Notes under the pieces: model-generated | What the model was told of the DNA's origin: nothing | Seen by the model: only the letters and a program-made list of their open reading frames with translations | Database searches by the model: none | In this document: piece after piece, positions 22,921-34,879 of the stretch | How the letters are laid out: every line of letters begins with the position of its first letter | How positions within the stretch are numbered: the first letter of the stretch is position 1 | Program-made: the position numbers and the translations under genes | Assembly (NCBI RefSeq): GCF_040412425.1 | Contig: NC_089784.1 | Location: forward strand, 35,741,570-35,805,569 | Reading direction: 5' to 3' | Length of the DNA: 64,000 nt | Origin: Macrobrachium rosenbergii | Lineage: Eukaryota; Arthropoda; Malacostraca; Decapoda; Palaemonidae

Positions 22921-24349
22921 TGGTTTATTTGAGGCTGGAAGGAACAATATTATGTTGAGTAGAGCGGAGTTAAGTTTATATAAGAAAATACTGAATGCCA
23001 GAAACTGGACATTCAGATATAGACAAGACATTCAGTACAGGTGTAGAGTGACTCTTGCTTGAGTCTTTTAGTTATATTCCCAAGTACTGCTAAGGACAGA
23101 AGAGATTACTGGATTTTATTAAGGGAGTGAGTCGAGTTATTAACACAGGTATTATTTTGGTACGAGCAAAGCCGATAGCTATTGGAATTTACGGTAAAGG
23201 ATAGTTGGCAAATAAACACAACACAACATCTTGAGTAAAAGGCAGGTATTTTTAACAAAGTGCTTGGACGTGTTCTGCTCAGTTTATATACAGTACATAT
23301 ACTAAGGACGAATCGAGATCATATATATTTTAAGAGATTATTGTTAAAGAAGTCATATTACCACATTTCACATGTTGAAAGTAATATTCTTACGAGGAGA
23401 GTTTAGTTAAGCCTTAAGTCTTGAAACTCGAAGTGTTTTCCAGTGTGAACTGTTTTGGCTAATGATATATGATTTTTTGTCTTTTTGAAATAGAATTGAT
23501 AATGTTAATGTTACTGATTTTGTATAACCTGTTAGTCAAAAGTGTGACATTCACGTTTGATTAAAGGCTGTCCAGCATTCGTTCATGGGACCAGCATCCA
23601 TTTCTGTAATATTGACAAATATCTGCCGGAGGACAATGAACTCGTCTAGTCTTTGGAGTCAGGTTTCTGAGCATATTAAATTGAGCATCAAAAGAGAAGG
23701 GGGTGGAGGGGGGAGCTGTCTTTGACTGCCGAGCAAAGGAAATATGTCAAAAAAATGTTCATGCTTTGTTGAGTGTGTTCCATCCTTAAAGCAGATTTAT
23801 TATTGGAATGTGAAATGTGCACAGTTTCATTTCATTGCATGATGTCGAAATAAACGTAGCTAAATCTTGACGCACTTGATTTTGAAAATATCTCTGAAGC
23901 ATTTTGAAGAGGGAAATGGCACACTGCTTAACATTCTTTTTGAATGAGTCAGTCGCGTTTAATATCACGAACTGCTGACAGAGCAATGAAACAGTTGCAC
24001 TTCTCATTATTCAGTGCACTTAAACATTTCCTTCATGTGTTATGAAGAGAGAAATTTAGTGGCTGACATTGCCCCAGAGCTTAGAACTTTGAGGTACATT
24101 TCTTTTGTAACTTCATTTGTATCAAACTTTTTTCCTAATAAGTAATTAATGTAGGATTTTTTTTTACAGACGAGGCTTCACTTCAAGAACTACGGCCGTT
24201 CCGATTCAAGTCGGTTCAGTGCATCCATAAAAGACACTTCGATACAACTCACGGGTTTATTTTTTTATCAGATCGTTCAGGTCATTAGTTACCGAGGAAA
24301 ATAGGAAATAACGTCATAGATTGGAGTACTGACGCTAAATTTTATTAAT

Positions 24350-24541
24350 TTATTAATTTTTGTGTTCAGTAGATGATACCTATTTACTTGGAACAAGCAC
24401 ACAGGTGCCGTTGACCTGAAATTCAAGCTTCTAAAGAATAAGCTGGTTTCAGAGCGAGTGATTTTTTATCGCCCTGGGCGAGGCGCGAACTCAGGACATC
24501 TGAGTGGCATACCAAGACACTAAGCAATCTAAATCCAGAGG
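24350..24541 (-). mobile_element. tRNA-derived SINE (family A), degraded copy
   Basis: On the minus strand: degraded tRNA-like head with box B GAGTTCGCGCCTC (24,480-24,492), short body, then the shared 3' end with TTCTTTAGAAGCTTGAATTT and TTCCAAGTAAATAGG. The tail is a short AT-rich remnant in place of a long (AAT)n. Same family as 15,682-15,925, and inserted in unit A only. Confidence 0.75.
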
Positions 24542-25803
24542 ATGAGTTTAATAAACCAGTGAATCCAGTCCCCTATCAGAGCACTAATTTCTCCCCAAGA
24601 AAGCGAATTTTGCGACATTGGCTATTACTGCAAAAACATTGTTTTGAAATCATTAGTGTTAACGAGACATTCATCTATGGAGTAAACAGCGTCGTCTGTC
24701 CATATTTAGGAACCATTTGGCTAGGCGTGTTAACCTAGTACCGTTTTTTTGTAGTAAATTACTATCTAAGCAAATTGATTACACCCTTTGAGATTTATAA
24801 TTGCGAAATCAACATGGTATGTTAAGGTAGTTATTGTGTAGGAATGACGAAATTATGAAGGGTAATACAAAGAGATAATTAACAAGTAATTATTCGAGTT
24901 GCAAAACGAACTAGATGTCTGAAATACGCAAACTTCGATTTAGTTGCAAGAGAGAATTGTATTTGTGTTAGGTAAGTTCCTATAAATATAACGCAAATAC
25001 ATAACTGCTTTGATGAAAAAACCCGAAAATGTTTGAAGAAATCAACCTTAGTGTTTAAACCATTTGCGTAGTAACGAACTGAATTGTATCAAACTGGTTT
25101 TGTGGATGTACTGAAACGACGAAGGAGGACCACCCAGGAACTAACTAAATATGTAACTAACGTCGAGGCAAAATCCTACTCGACATTCATGGCAGGGCAG
25201 GAGTCGACGATTGAACTCGGTAAGGTTTTCATTTGGTTAGATAATCCCTAAAAAAAAGAAGACCCATTAATCTGTCGATTACTCAAGTTCGATACGAGTA
25301 CAAAAATATTTACGTTCAGTAAATTATGCATGAATCCTTTTTGTCATAAACATTGATCTTACCTGAAGGTTTTATATATAGTTCTTGTATAAATGGATGA
25401 ACCTTATGATGGGAATAAATTAATAAATTTACATACAGTAGGACTGGTCTAAACCTTTTACCAGAAGTGTCTCTCTTAAATATACAATGACAGGGTCAGT
25501 AACATTGTTGAAAACCCCGTTCCATTCAATCTGATTCAGATTTCATTCTGAATGGTACCGTAGGTTTGTCGCACGGAGTATATTTTATATAGATGTTCAT
25601 CCTATGCCTTGATTTGCTTACAAAACTGCCTATGAGAATGAGTGTAGGTCGAGGGCACTAAATGGGATGTCAGCTGGTTTCTGAAGGTAATTATGTTGTT
25701 CCTTGCGAAGATATCCTTTCTGCCATTCGTTGCTTGATAGATCAGAGCTATAGACCATTGTTGCTAAGGGACTCCTAGTATGTAGTTGCTATGACAACAT
25801 CTC

Positions 25804-25805
<2 letters not shown>

Positions 25806-25857
<52 letters not shown>

Positions 25858-26060
25858 AAGATGAACCCTATTCATATGGAAGAAGCCCATCAAAGGGGCC
25901 ACTAACTTGAAATTCATGTTTCCAAAGGGTACGGTGTTAACTCGAAAGAAGTAACAGAAGGTAATGGGAAATACAGAAAGAGTAGATCAATTATTAGAAA
26001 AATAGGTAAATTAACAACTGTATAAATAAAAATGTAAGTAAATTATTAAAATACCATCTG
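25806..26060 (-). mobile_element. LINE 3' end (family A partner) with (AAT)n tail
   Basis: On the minus strand, 3' UTR sequence with CTAATAATTG, TTTCTGTATTTCCCATTACC and TTTGGAAACATGAATTTCA is followed by CCATATGAATAGGGTTCATC and an (AAT)n tail at 25,806-25,853. It aligns with the LINE 3' ends at 53.5-53.8 and 59.2-59.75 kb. It is 5'-truncated with no coding sequence and sits between duplication units A and B. Confidence 0.72.
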
Positions 26061-28437
26061 TTCTACCTCAGTATCCATCAAATATTAATTTACCTCCAAC
26101 CTAGCCTCCATTATTACACAGCGATCTAAGGTAAACTGATTAAGTATTCATCCATCCGGGATGATGTGATTGAATCGAGTGGATCTCGTGTCTGGGGTGT
26201 AATTTGAAATTCCTGTGGTAGCTGATGATAAGGAAGATTTTTCTTCATTCTGTGGCATTTTAAAATGACATCACTAAGAATGTATGTGCCATTTAAGCTT
26301 CTATATATTATTAATAGTAATGAGCACTGAGGAGGTATGTTTTGCGATGATTATCGCAGCAAAGCCTTGAACCTGAGAAGTACTTTGGAACTTTACTATA
26401 GATGCTTAAACAGGAATGCCCATTGCTTGGGTTGTTAGTCAAAGTCCGGTAAGAAGAACAGAGTACAGTACTGCAGACAAAGGTGTTCCCATCTGGCGCT
26501 CGCCAATCGCTCTTAAACTGTAACATAGGTTCCGCTTCTTGATTGTAGTTTTACTCCCTTTTTTCTTAGAATTGCTGTTCTTTTGGGAACTGGGTTTATT
26601 GTACGTTGTTGGTGAGTTAAGCAACTGGCATTTGGAAGAAATTCTGAACGAGTGCATGAGTCCCTATTATTATGTAAGAGTGGTTTTCAGCGGGAATTCT
26701 ATACCTTTCGGTGACTGCTTGTAAGGCCTATAGGTTCTGTAATTGTTTATGCATAGCTGACCTGTCATTTTAATAATTTTTAAAGCAGGGTTCATGACTT
26801 GACAGTCAAAACTTGAAATATATATAAATGGCCTTGAATATGGAGGAATAAAATTTACAGTGAGAGAAAAATCTATACATATATAGATTTTTTTTACCGA
26901 CGGAGTAACGGGTAGCAGAAAAACAAACAGGGATTCATTTTTAGGACTGTTATCATCGTTAGAAAAAGAATCATTTGCTCCACACTGAATGTAGGTAACC
27001 AGTCATGATTATAGGTATCATTATGCCTGTCTTTGCGACAACTCACAGGACAAGAGGAATGATAGGGTCACTGTTTGCTTCCCAAACTGAAGGTGTTACA
27101 CCAATGTTTGAAGGCGTTGAGATCATTCCTTCGCTCTCATTACTTCTCACTATAACTTCTCAGAATATTAATATATTTCAACGATGGTACCTTGCTTAGT
27201 ACCTTGTCATTGCTTTAGTTCATCATAGAATGCTGATTTTCGCTGGATTTAGTAATTTTGTTTACAAATGGGTATATGTTGAGTGACTCGCATTATTGCA
27301 GTGTTACGCACAAGCCTTATCTGTCGTTAACTGTAGGATTCTTTATCTGGCGTCATTTTAGACAGAAGACACTGCTATTATTTTGAGTAAGACGAGAATT
27401 TAAGTTTAATTCTGAAAAAAAAGTATCATGAAGTGGGAACGTGTAATAGCCGTGTAGAGTGACACTGACACTTTGATTTCAGCTGTATTCCTAAGCCCTG
27501 CTACAGACAGAGAGAATCACTTGTCTGACTGCGAAAGTCATTAGTACTGATATCAGGTCGTTATCAGCTGAAGTGAATCGTATTGACGGTGTAACTCGCG
27601 GTAGAGGATTGTTGGAAATTGCCCACAAAATATTGTGAGTTTAACACAGGAGTTCTATAGCATGTTTCGCTCAGTTTATGTTGGAATTCCAAAACTGGAT
27701 CGAAGTAATATATTACAAGAGGCAGTTAGATGGCTGATAGGGAAATGGTGCTGCATTTGACGTTTTAAACGGCGATAGTGGTATGGAAGCTGGGTAGCCT
27801 ATAAAGTTTTACTTTGCCACATTTAACGTTGTTTTTGTATTTATTTACGTATCAAAATTTGTCGAATTTCACTATTACAAATCTAAATAGTTATAGACCA
27901 TTATAAAAGAAACTAATGTATTTACATAAGCTAGCAAGTACTTTTTTTCAAGGCTTCTAGGACCATAAATATCACGGTACCAGCTTGACGAGAATCGTTT
28001 TCTTAAAGCATCGTCCACATAGTTGCATGCTTATCAGTTTGCCGTGACAACCTGTTCTTCTTCTAAGGCGTTTATAATGCTCTAATACGATTAACTGTCG
28101 TGGAAACACCAGAAGGTAATTTCATGACACTGTTAAAGATAACGGGTTGAAAGCTTTATTAGCAGTCACATTTACCTGCTTAGAAAATTCTTGAAAGATG
28201 AGATGATGATTTTTTAACAAACAGTAATCAGGAGTAATAGGCTGTTCTTCAAGAAAAACCTTAAAGAAAATGTCTCTTCACCAAAATAGGTTTATTGCCT
28301 AATAACCTGTTTTGACCGCTAAAATAATTGTGGCCCCTCAGCAAAAATAGAACTTTTTAATCAGACGTTAGCAGAAAGTAGACGGCTATTTGTTGTCTTA
28401 ACTCTGTTGTTAGTTCAGTCGGAGAATAAATCTTTGT

Positions 28438-28753
28438 AAATCGACATAGGCCTTATTAACAAGGCCTATTCTTTCTTAAAAGTACAGATAATGAGCACTG
28501 TCGCACTGACTTGCATGTGACGTTATGTATAAGCTTCTGCATTGAAAAGTATTCAAAAGTGACCGATCTCTTGCTCGAGAGAACTTGATTAAACCCTACG
28601 GGGTCTAATCAAGTTGTCTCGAGCAAGAGATCGGTCACTTTTGAATACTTTTTAATGCTGAAGCTTATTCATGACGTCACATGCAAGTCAGTGCGACAGT
28701 GCTCATTATCTGTACTTTTAAGAAAGAAAAGGCCTTGTTAACTATGTCGATTT
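28438..28753. mobile_element. 316-bp near-perfect palindrome (foldback element)
   Basis: Arms 28,438-28,591 and 28,606-28,753 are reverse complements over about 150 bp with roughly 5-8 percent differences and small indels; the spacer is about 14 bp. The arms include GTACAGATAATGAGCACTGT and CGATCTCTTGCTCGAGA. No coding sequence. It fits a foldback or long-TIR MITE, or an old inverted duplication. The divergence between arms argues against a simple assembly artefact. It lies directly beside a SINE-like copy and is absent from unit A. Confidence 0.85.
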
Positions 28754-28754
28754 A

Positions 28755-29071
28755 GGGGGCTAGGTCCGTCAGTGCACCTCATGCGGTGCACTGCAGGCAT
28801 TGCTTAAGGTTTTTGCAGCCCGTCTTCGGCCCCTAGCTACAACCTCTTTAATTCCTTTCACTGTACCTCCTTTTATATTCTCTTTCTTCCATCTTACTTT
28901 CCGTTCTTTCCTAACAAGTTGATTCATAGTGCAACTGCGAGGTTTTCCTCCTGTTACACCTTTCAAACCTTTTACTGTCAGTTTCCGTTTCAACGCTGAA
29001 TGACCTCATAGGTCCCAGTGCTTAGCCTTTGGCCTAAATTTTATATGCAATTCAGTTCAGTTCAATTCAAC
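28755..29071 (+). mobile_element. SINE-like element family C, copy 1
   Basis: About 310 bp running from the GTCAGTGCACCTCATGCGGTG end to the GGCCTTTGGCCTAAATT end and a tail of ATTCA/GTTCA units. The + strand is arbitrarily taken as element orientation, with the short-tandem tail as the 3' end. No convincing Pol III box A/B is visible, so the class is unsettled. The opposite strand keeps a 74-codon Lys/Arg-rich frame that also stays largely open in other copies. Confidence 0.75.
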
Positions 29072-29920
29072 TTGATTAGAGTTTGTGAATACAGTAATGT
29101 TAGTTTACATTACACTGAGAAATACTTTGAAATAGGCTTGGAATGAGCGCACACTTGCATGATATGAGTTTTAACTGGAAAAAATCGTTGATGTAGGTCA
29201 TGAATTATAACGTGTGCGTAGATTGAATTTTTCATCAGAAGGCAGAGAAATTGATGAATGTTTGAGAATGAATAAATACCTCCAGTTTTCAGGAGTATAC
29301 CTAAACTATATGCGGCCTTAATGTCTGTCCATTTCTCGGCCAGACCTAGTCAGTAGAATTTAGATCAAAAGTAAAGGGAGTTAACTTTATTAGAGCTGTT
29401 AGTTCTCCCTCACTGTACCGACTCCTGCTGTTGGCTTAGAACTCGTCCAAGTGTACAGACTCTGAATGACTAGACATTCAAGAGTGTTCTCAAGATCAGT
29501 AATTTTTAATAATTCTAGTTAGTTGTACTGTATATTATTGAATGGCTCAGACAAATTTTTCCTGTGACACGACGACAGAAAGATGTCGCGGAGAAAAATT
29601 TCACAACCAGTGCTGAAGTGAATGCGAATAATAGCTTAGTTCTTTGCTGTAAGATAACAAACAACTGTTGGTGGTTTTCATTGCCCCATATCCGTGTAAC
29701 CTAGGGAATTTTACGGTAAAATTTCTTTGCAACAGGAGACATTCTTCTGTAATTATTATTTGTATCATACCTTGTTTCGAATACTTAGTTAATATTCATA
29801 ATTTTTCTTTACAGACAAAGTTTTGCTTCAAGGTCTACTGCCATTTTGATCCAAGTCGTTTCAATACATCTATAACGATACAACTCAGAATCTTCGTTCG
29901 ATCGGTCAAGTGATTAAGCC

Positions 29921-29952
29921 AAAAAAAAAAAAAAAAAAAAATAAAAAAAATA

Positions 29953-30034
<82 letters not shown>
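29921..30034. repeat. Poly-A run followed by (AAT)n
   Basis: About 20 A, a short A/T-mixed stretch and about 27 AAT units, found only in unit B. It has the look of a retroelement tail, but no element end was recognised directly upstream. Confidence 0.93.
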
Positions 30035-30036
<2 letters not shown>

Positions 30037-30099
30037 GGAAAAAAGGTGTAGGTTTAGCTATTAACGTCAACGCTTGTAACAAAGCATTCTTTTTCTTTT

Positions 30100-30386
30100 C
30101 ACCACCTCACGTGGTGCACTGTAGGCATTACTTGGGTCTTTGCAGCATCCCTTCGGTCCCTAGCTGCAGTCCCTTTCATTCATTCTACTGTACCTCCGTT
30201 CATCTTTCGCTCTTCCATCTGACTTTCCTTAACACCCTCTAAAAATTGTTTCATATAGTGCTTCAACCACGAGGTTTCCCCCCCGTGTTAGGCTACACCT
30301 TTCAAACCTTCTTAATATCAATTTCCCTTTCAGTACTGAGTGACCTCATAGGTCCAAGCGCTTGGCCTTTGACCTAAATTCTATTC
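30100..30386 (+). mobile_element. SINE-like element family C, copy 2
   Basis: Same family and orientation as copy 1, beginning inside the CACGTGGTGCACTGTAGGCA region, so slightly truncated at the 5' side. It ends in GGCCTTTGACCTAAATTCTA. The antisense frame seen in other copies is broken here. Confidence 0.72.
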
Positions 30387-31225
30387 TCCCTTTTCTAAAA
30401 GCTGCATCCAGATGCGGCACTTGATAAACCAAGAAACTTAATCCTCTCCCACAGAACTAAGCAATGTCCCTCAGTTGAGCTCAGTTTGCTACGCGGCCTG
30501 TTATAGCAAACGCTTTGTTTTGAAATATTCAATGTTGGCGAGACACTCGACTCTGGAGTAAAAATTGTAGTCAGTAAATTTTTAGGACCATTTGGCTAAG
30601 TTCTTAATTCTGCAATTGTTTTGTGTAGTAAATTAAATAATAGTAATAAAAATATAAAAATGAACAAGTAATTTATGAGAGTTGCATAACGTACTTGATA
30701 TCTAAATTCTGTAAACTTTGATCTAGTTTTAAGAAATAAATGATTGTATATATGGCAGATGAGTGCCTATAAATTCAACGCAATTGCTATTTTTTTCATT
30801 AAAACAAATGACTCGCAAATATTTGAACAAATCGGTTTTAGCATTGAAACTTTGTAAGGTAACGAAATGGATTGTATCAAATCGGCTTTATGGATGTATT
30901 GGAACGACTTATGTTGGAATGAAAACTAAGGGAGGAGGAGGAATCTAGAGTCACCTTAACAGCGAAGTATGTGAACTGATGTCGGGGCAGATTGTTATCA
31001 ACATTCATGACAGGGCACGAATCGACGATTGAACTTTGTAAGTTTTCCTTTTTTTGTCTAGATGAAAAATTTTTTCAAAGCCCAGTAATCTGTCCGTAAC
31101 TCAAGGGTCAATATGACTGCAAATTTTCTGTAAAATATGCATAAACAATTTTTTCGATAAACACTGACTTGACAAAGTTTTATGGATGAGCTTACCAGGA
31201 GTTTAAATTTCTCTTAAAACTTGGT

Positions 31226-34030
31226 GTGTGGGTGTGTACAGGGAAGACAGTAAAACTGCAGGCAACTACCCCGCCCCTCTGGTTTGGTAACTACAGTTTA
31301 CGTGCAAAATGGGCGCCGTGTTTAGTACCAGCCCCATAGGGATGAATGCTAAAACACGAACGAAAGACGATAAATATCATACACATAAGCAATAGACATA
31401 AACATAAAACTTTTTAAAATGCCTTAAATACGGTAGGGGCCAAGCCGCGGTAGTGGTATTCAGCAAAAAAGCTTTAGATCAGTGTACGATTAAATATTTT
31501 TTCTTTTAGGTTGAGGCTCAAAGAAAACGGATTACAATGAGGACCTGAAGGAAACGTTGTGTATATTATATTCTAGACTTCCAGTATAAGAAACCCCAGT
31601 TTGTTACCTGGATCTTGGGCCTGTAAAGGTAAGACACTGGTCAAATTAGCAATTTTTTTTTGCAGACTGCCTTCCGCTGATTGCATGTCACCTTGGTTTT
31701 CCAAATAGAAACAGTTCATACTCTACGAAAGTCAGCTATGTAGCTTTTAGAAGTATTTTGAACCTGATAATATGCTTTAGTCTGTGTTAAAGTTTACAGG
31801 TAAAACATTTCCGTAAAAATATTCGTCAAAACAAGTACAGCATCAGGAACTAAATGGATGGTGAACGAAATTAATGACATGCGTAAAATGAAGTATAGAA
31901 CGTAGTGTTAATAAACTAAGCCTAAACATAAAGTACACTTTGCTGCAGCTTTGTAGAGGGGAATGTGGTCTTCAGAACTACGAATATTTAGTTCTGTAGG
32001 TGTCCTGACGATATGTAGGATTCCATTCTCTAGTTTCCTTAGGAATCTGATTCGCGTTCAAATGCGATGAGATTAGAGGTTGTTACTTTGTGTAAATATG
32101 AGTATGGCTAATGCGGTGCACTGAAATCTCAATACATGGTTGGATTTCATTTGTGTAGTCCAACGTTAAGTGAACTTGTTCTATGGTATATTATTAATAT
32201 AAAAGTAAAATGTGATTTTATTGCAAAAATAACTTAACTCTGTACTATAATGTCCCTCGAAAATATTTATAACAGTACGAAAATTGAGCACAATAGTGTA
32301 AATGAAAAAGTTCACGTTTAAAGTTATAATAATAATCATCACTAAATTGTGTGAGAATTTGTGCCAATTTTAACATGGCGTATGAAGTTAATGCTCAGTA
32401 CTTACTAACATTTTATTTTTTCAACAATTATTCTTTCGGTTTAATGTCCACTGGACTAGAGGAATATCCAGTACTCAACCCAGGTAGACTGATACACAAC
32501 TGATGAATTACTTTCCTGGACTGGGGATAATTTTGAACCTTATTCTCAAAACTGCAATCTTACCAGAAAAAATAAACTTACTTCATTTTTTTTAGCAAAT
32601 AACAGAAGCAACTCTGACAATGTAAAACTGGATGGAAGGCTATGTCCCGCCTGACCCAAAAAATATCTCAAGTCGGTCATAATCACAGTGCTAAAAACGA
32701 AATTACCAAAAATGATTAAGTATAAAAGCTCACGGAATCAAAGCATGTGACTATGAAAAAGAAAAAAGTTGATTGTTTAAAAAATGTTCTGGAGGGATAA
32801 TTGGTCTATCTTGCAAGATTTCCAGGCAAAAATTTGGAAAATAAATTAAAACTTCGTTTCCTTGTCTGTGGTTCCTCCAGTATTAAGGTTTCAGCTATGT
32901 TTCATAACCCAGTATACATTATCGCGAAGATTTGTTGAATTTTTACCATAGACTTTTGTTTCCTACCTTTTACCTCCGTAAGATTCCACTTTGCATTTCC
33001 CGGCATTTTCAGAGAATTAAAAGACAGGCCTCTATCATTCAAGAGACTGGACCACATTATTTTTGCACTGTAGAAAGAGTATCATGCCTAGACTACCTTA
33101 CGTCCAGCGTATTTTTACTGAAGGAGCCGAGACTACAGTTTACCGTTGGGCATTGGTATAAAAATGATGTCTCAGTGACTTTTCACTGAATCAGGGAGTC
33201 GGGACAATATTGTAAATGGACTATCTTTAATGTTTTATGTACTAAATTGTTAGGAATGCAATAGAGAATTGCTGGTTGATATTCAGGGAATGTTTTTCTA
33301 AATGTTGAGACAGGGCTCGTTTATTACTCTAACTTGTTATATCAAAGGTAGTTTTACCGAGAAAAGAACCAGAACTATGTCTTTGACAAAGGGTAGCAGT
33401 GTTTCATTACTGAACTTAATGTTAAGTAAGATTTCCAAGTGGTTTAATTGTACGTATTAGGATTTTTTCAACTTGATGCAACAGGTAACCTTATTTTTTC
33501 ACTTAGCTATTGATATCTGGACAAAATAGTTCGATAACAAAGGGCGTATTGGCATTCCTAGTATAAAATTCTCCTTGCCTGAAAATACACCATGATCAAA
33601 TGTTGAAAATCTGATTGTTAGGACTGTTGGTCAAAAACATGAGTGGTGCACTTTACGAGGTAAAAGGTGGTGGTTTGTGAGGTGATATAACATCCAAATC
33701 TTACACTTTTTGGAAAATACTTTTCATCATATGTAATCAATAATGAAGGACTGAATTTTATTTCAGATATTTGCGACTTTTGCATAAAACATCTTTGTGC
33801 TATGAAATTTTGAAGTCCTGGGAGACTAGCTTAAATTTTCCCTGCTATTCTCTAGTGATTATGAGTGAATTTTATGGTATTTTATGTAAATAGGTTTTTT
33901 TATGAGTACCTTGAGATATGTAGTTTTTGAGAGCAGTAAATGGCTCTTTTCTGAAAGTAACTGAGCCAATCAGGGGAGTGTTTGGATAATTTGAGACAAA
34001 CTAGAGAGATGGGACCATGTTAGTGCTGAA
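31226..34030. other. No recognised gene
   Basis: Unique AT-rich sequence after the duplication. 31,310-31,349 carries on the opposite strand the repeat block seen at 18,957-18,993. A pyrimidine tract and TTTTAG at 31,498-31,509 look acceptor-like but are followed by only 12 open codons. The 85-codon frame at 32,932-33,189 is unrecognised. Confidence 0.35.
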
Positions 34031-34061
34031 AAATCGTTATAGCCAGGCTCAAGTAACAACA

Positions 34062-34095
34062 ACAACAATAATAATAATAATAATAAAATAATAAC

Positions 34096-34155
<60 letters not shown>
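34062..34155. repeat. (AAC)n(AAT)n microsatellite between short inverted repeats
   Basis: Short AAC then about 28 AAT units with one break. Outside it, TCGTTATAGCCAGGCTCAA (34,033-34,051) is mirrored by TGGGCCTGGCTATAACGA (34,392-34,409), so the tract may lie inside a decayed 380-bp element with inverted ends. Confidence 0.9.
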
Positions 34156-34156
<1 letters not shown>

Positions 34157-34879
34157 CAGGTAACGATAAAATTTTACTGTGATTTGCTAATAAGGATTTA
34201 CACTAAGAAGCTTCCCACTTCTGCATTGCAATTCAATTTTGAATTATTACTTATAGTGGCTGTGATACAATGGAATTTAATTTCATTAAGGTGTACTTCA
34301 CAAAATACTACAGACGCTCATTACGGGTCTGAAAAAGACCCTGTCCCATGTGTGCCCCTTTTAGCAAAAGGGGCCTGGGTATAGGATGCTTTGGGCCTGG
34401 CTATAACGAATTATCTTTCATCTTAATGCCTTGTAAGGCAAAAGATATCAGTGATATGATATCACTAACTTCTTCCTCATCTCTTCAGGAAATTGTGTGC
34501 AGCATGCGAGCGAAAATGGGACAAGCTGATTAGACTCCAGTCTCACCTTCAGTCTTTCTGGTGTGAACGAAGAACTTGACTCAAGACAGGCCTGCATTTA
34601 TTTTTAACAAATTTATAGAGTGTAGCGCTTAATCACCTGTGTCAACTGGTCCCTATGGTCAGATGAAGTGGGAAAAAATGGTCCCACCAAACATAAATCT
34701 TGGGAAGAGTCATACTTTTACATGTATAGGGAAATTGTAATCTTACAGATGCTGACCATTAAAACTAAGACGGTGTTAAATTTGCAGTCATGAGCGTTAG
34801 TTTATTATGGTGATCACTCTGCCTATCGACTCAAAGTCGAGTAGAGTTCAGCTTTGCTTCTTGTAATTTTTAAGTTGGA

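Larger units (their letters stand above)
20590..25480 (+). repeat. Ancient 5-kb tandem duplication, unit A
   Basis: This segment is collinear with 26,136-31,225. Anchor pairs include GGGATGACGTGATTTAATCG (20,620) with GGGATGATGTGATTGAATCG (26,158); AAAGGTGTTCCCAT (21,510/26,479); GTGTAGAGTGAC (23,041/27,452); a CTTTACAG-type block (24,160/29,805); and CGACGATTGAACT (25,205/31,023). The copies are strongly diverged with many indels. Elements specific to unit A include the MITE at 20,654-21,029, the CT tract at 21,552 and the SINE at 24,350-24,541. No protein gene was recognised in either copy. Confidence 0.82.
26136..31225 (+). repeat. Ancient 5-kb tandem duplication, unit B
   Basis: The second copy of unit A in direct orientation. 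Order and spacing of conserved blocks match throughout. Copy-specific insertions are the palindrome at 28,438-28,753, SINE-like copies at 28,755-29,071 and 30,100-30,386, and a poly-A/AAT tract at 29,921-30,034, so these arrived after duplication. Two splice-like sites are conserved between the copies: acceptors at 24,169/29,814 and donors at 25,220/31,038. Confidence 0.82.

Noticed and set aside
28438..28753. Assembly artefact or sequencing foldback
   Set aside because: The arms differ by substitutions and small indels beyond simple error and the spacer is asymmetric; kept as a real palindrome, though raw reads should be consulted.
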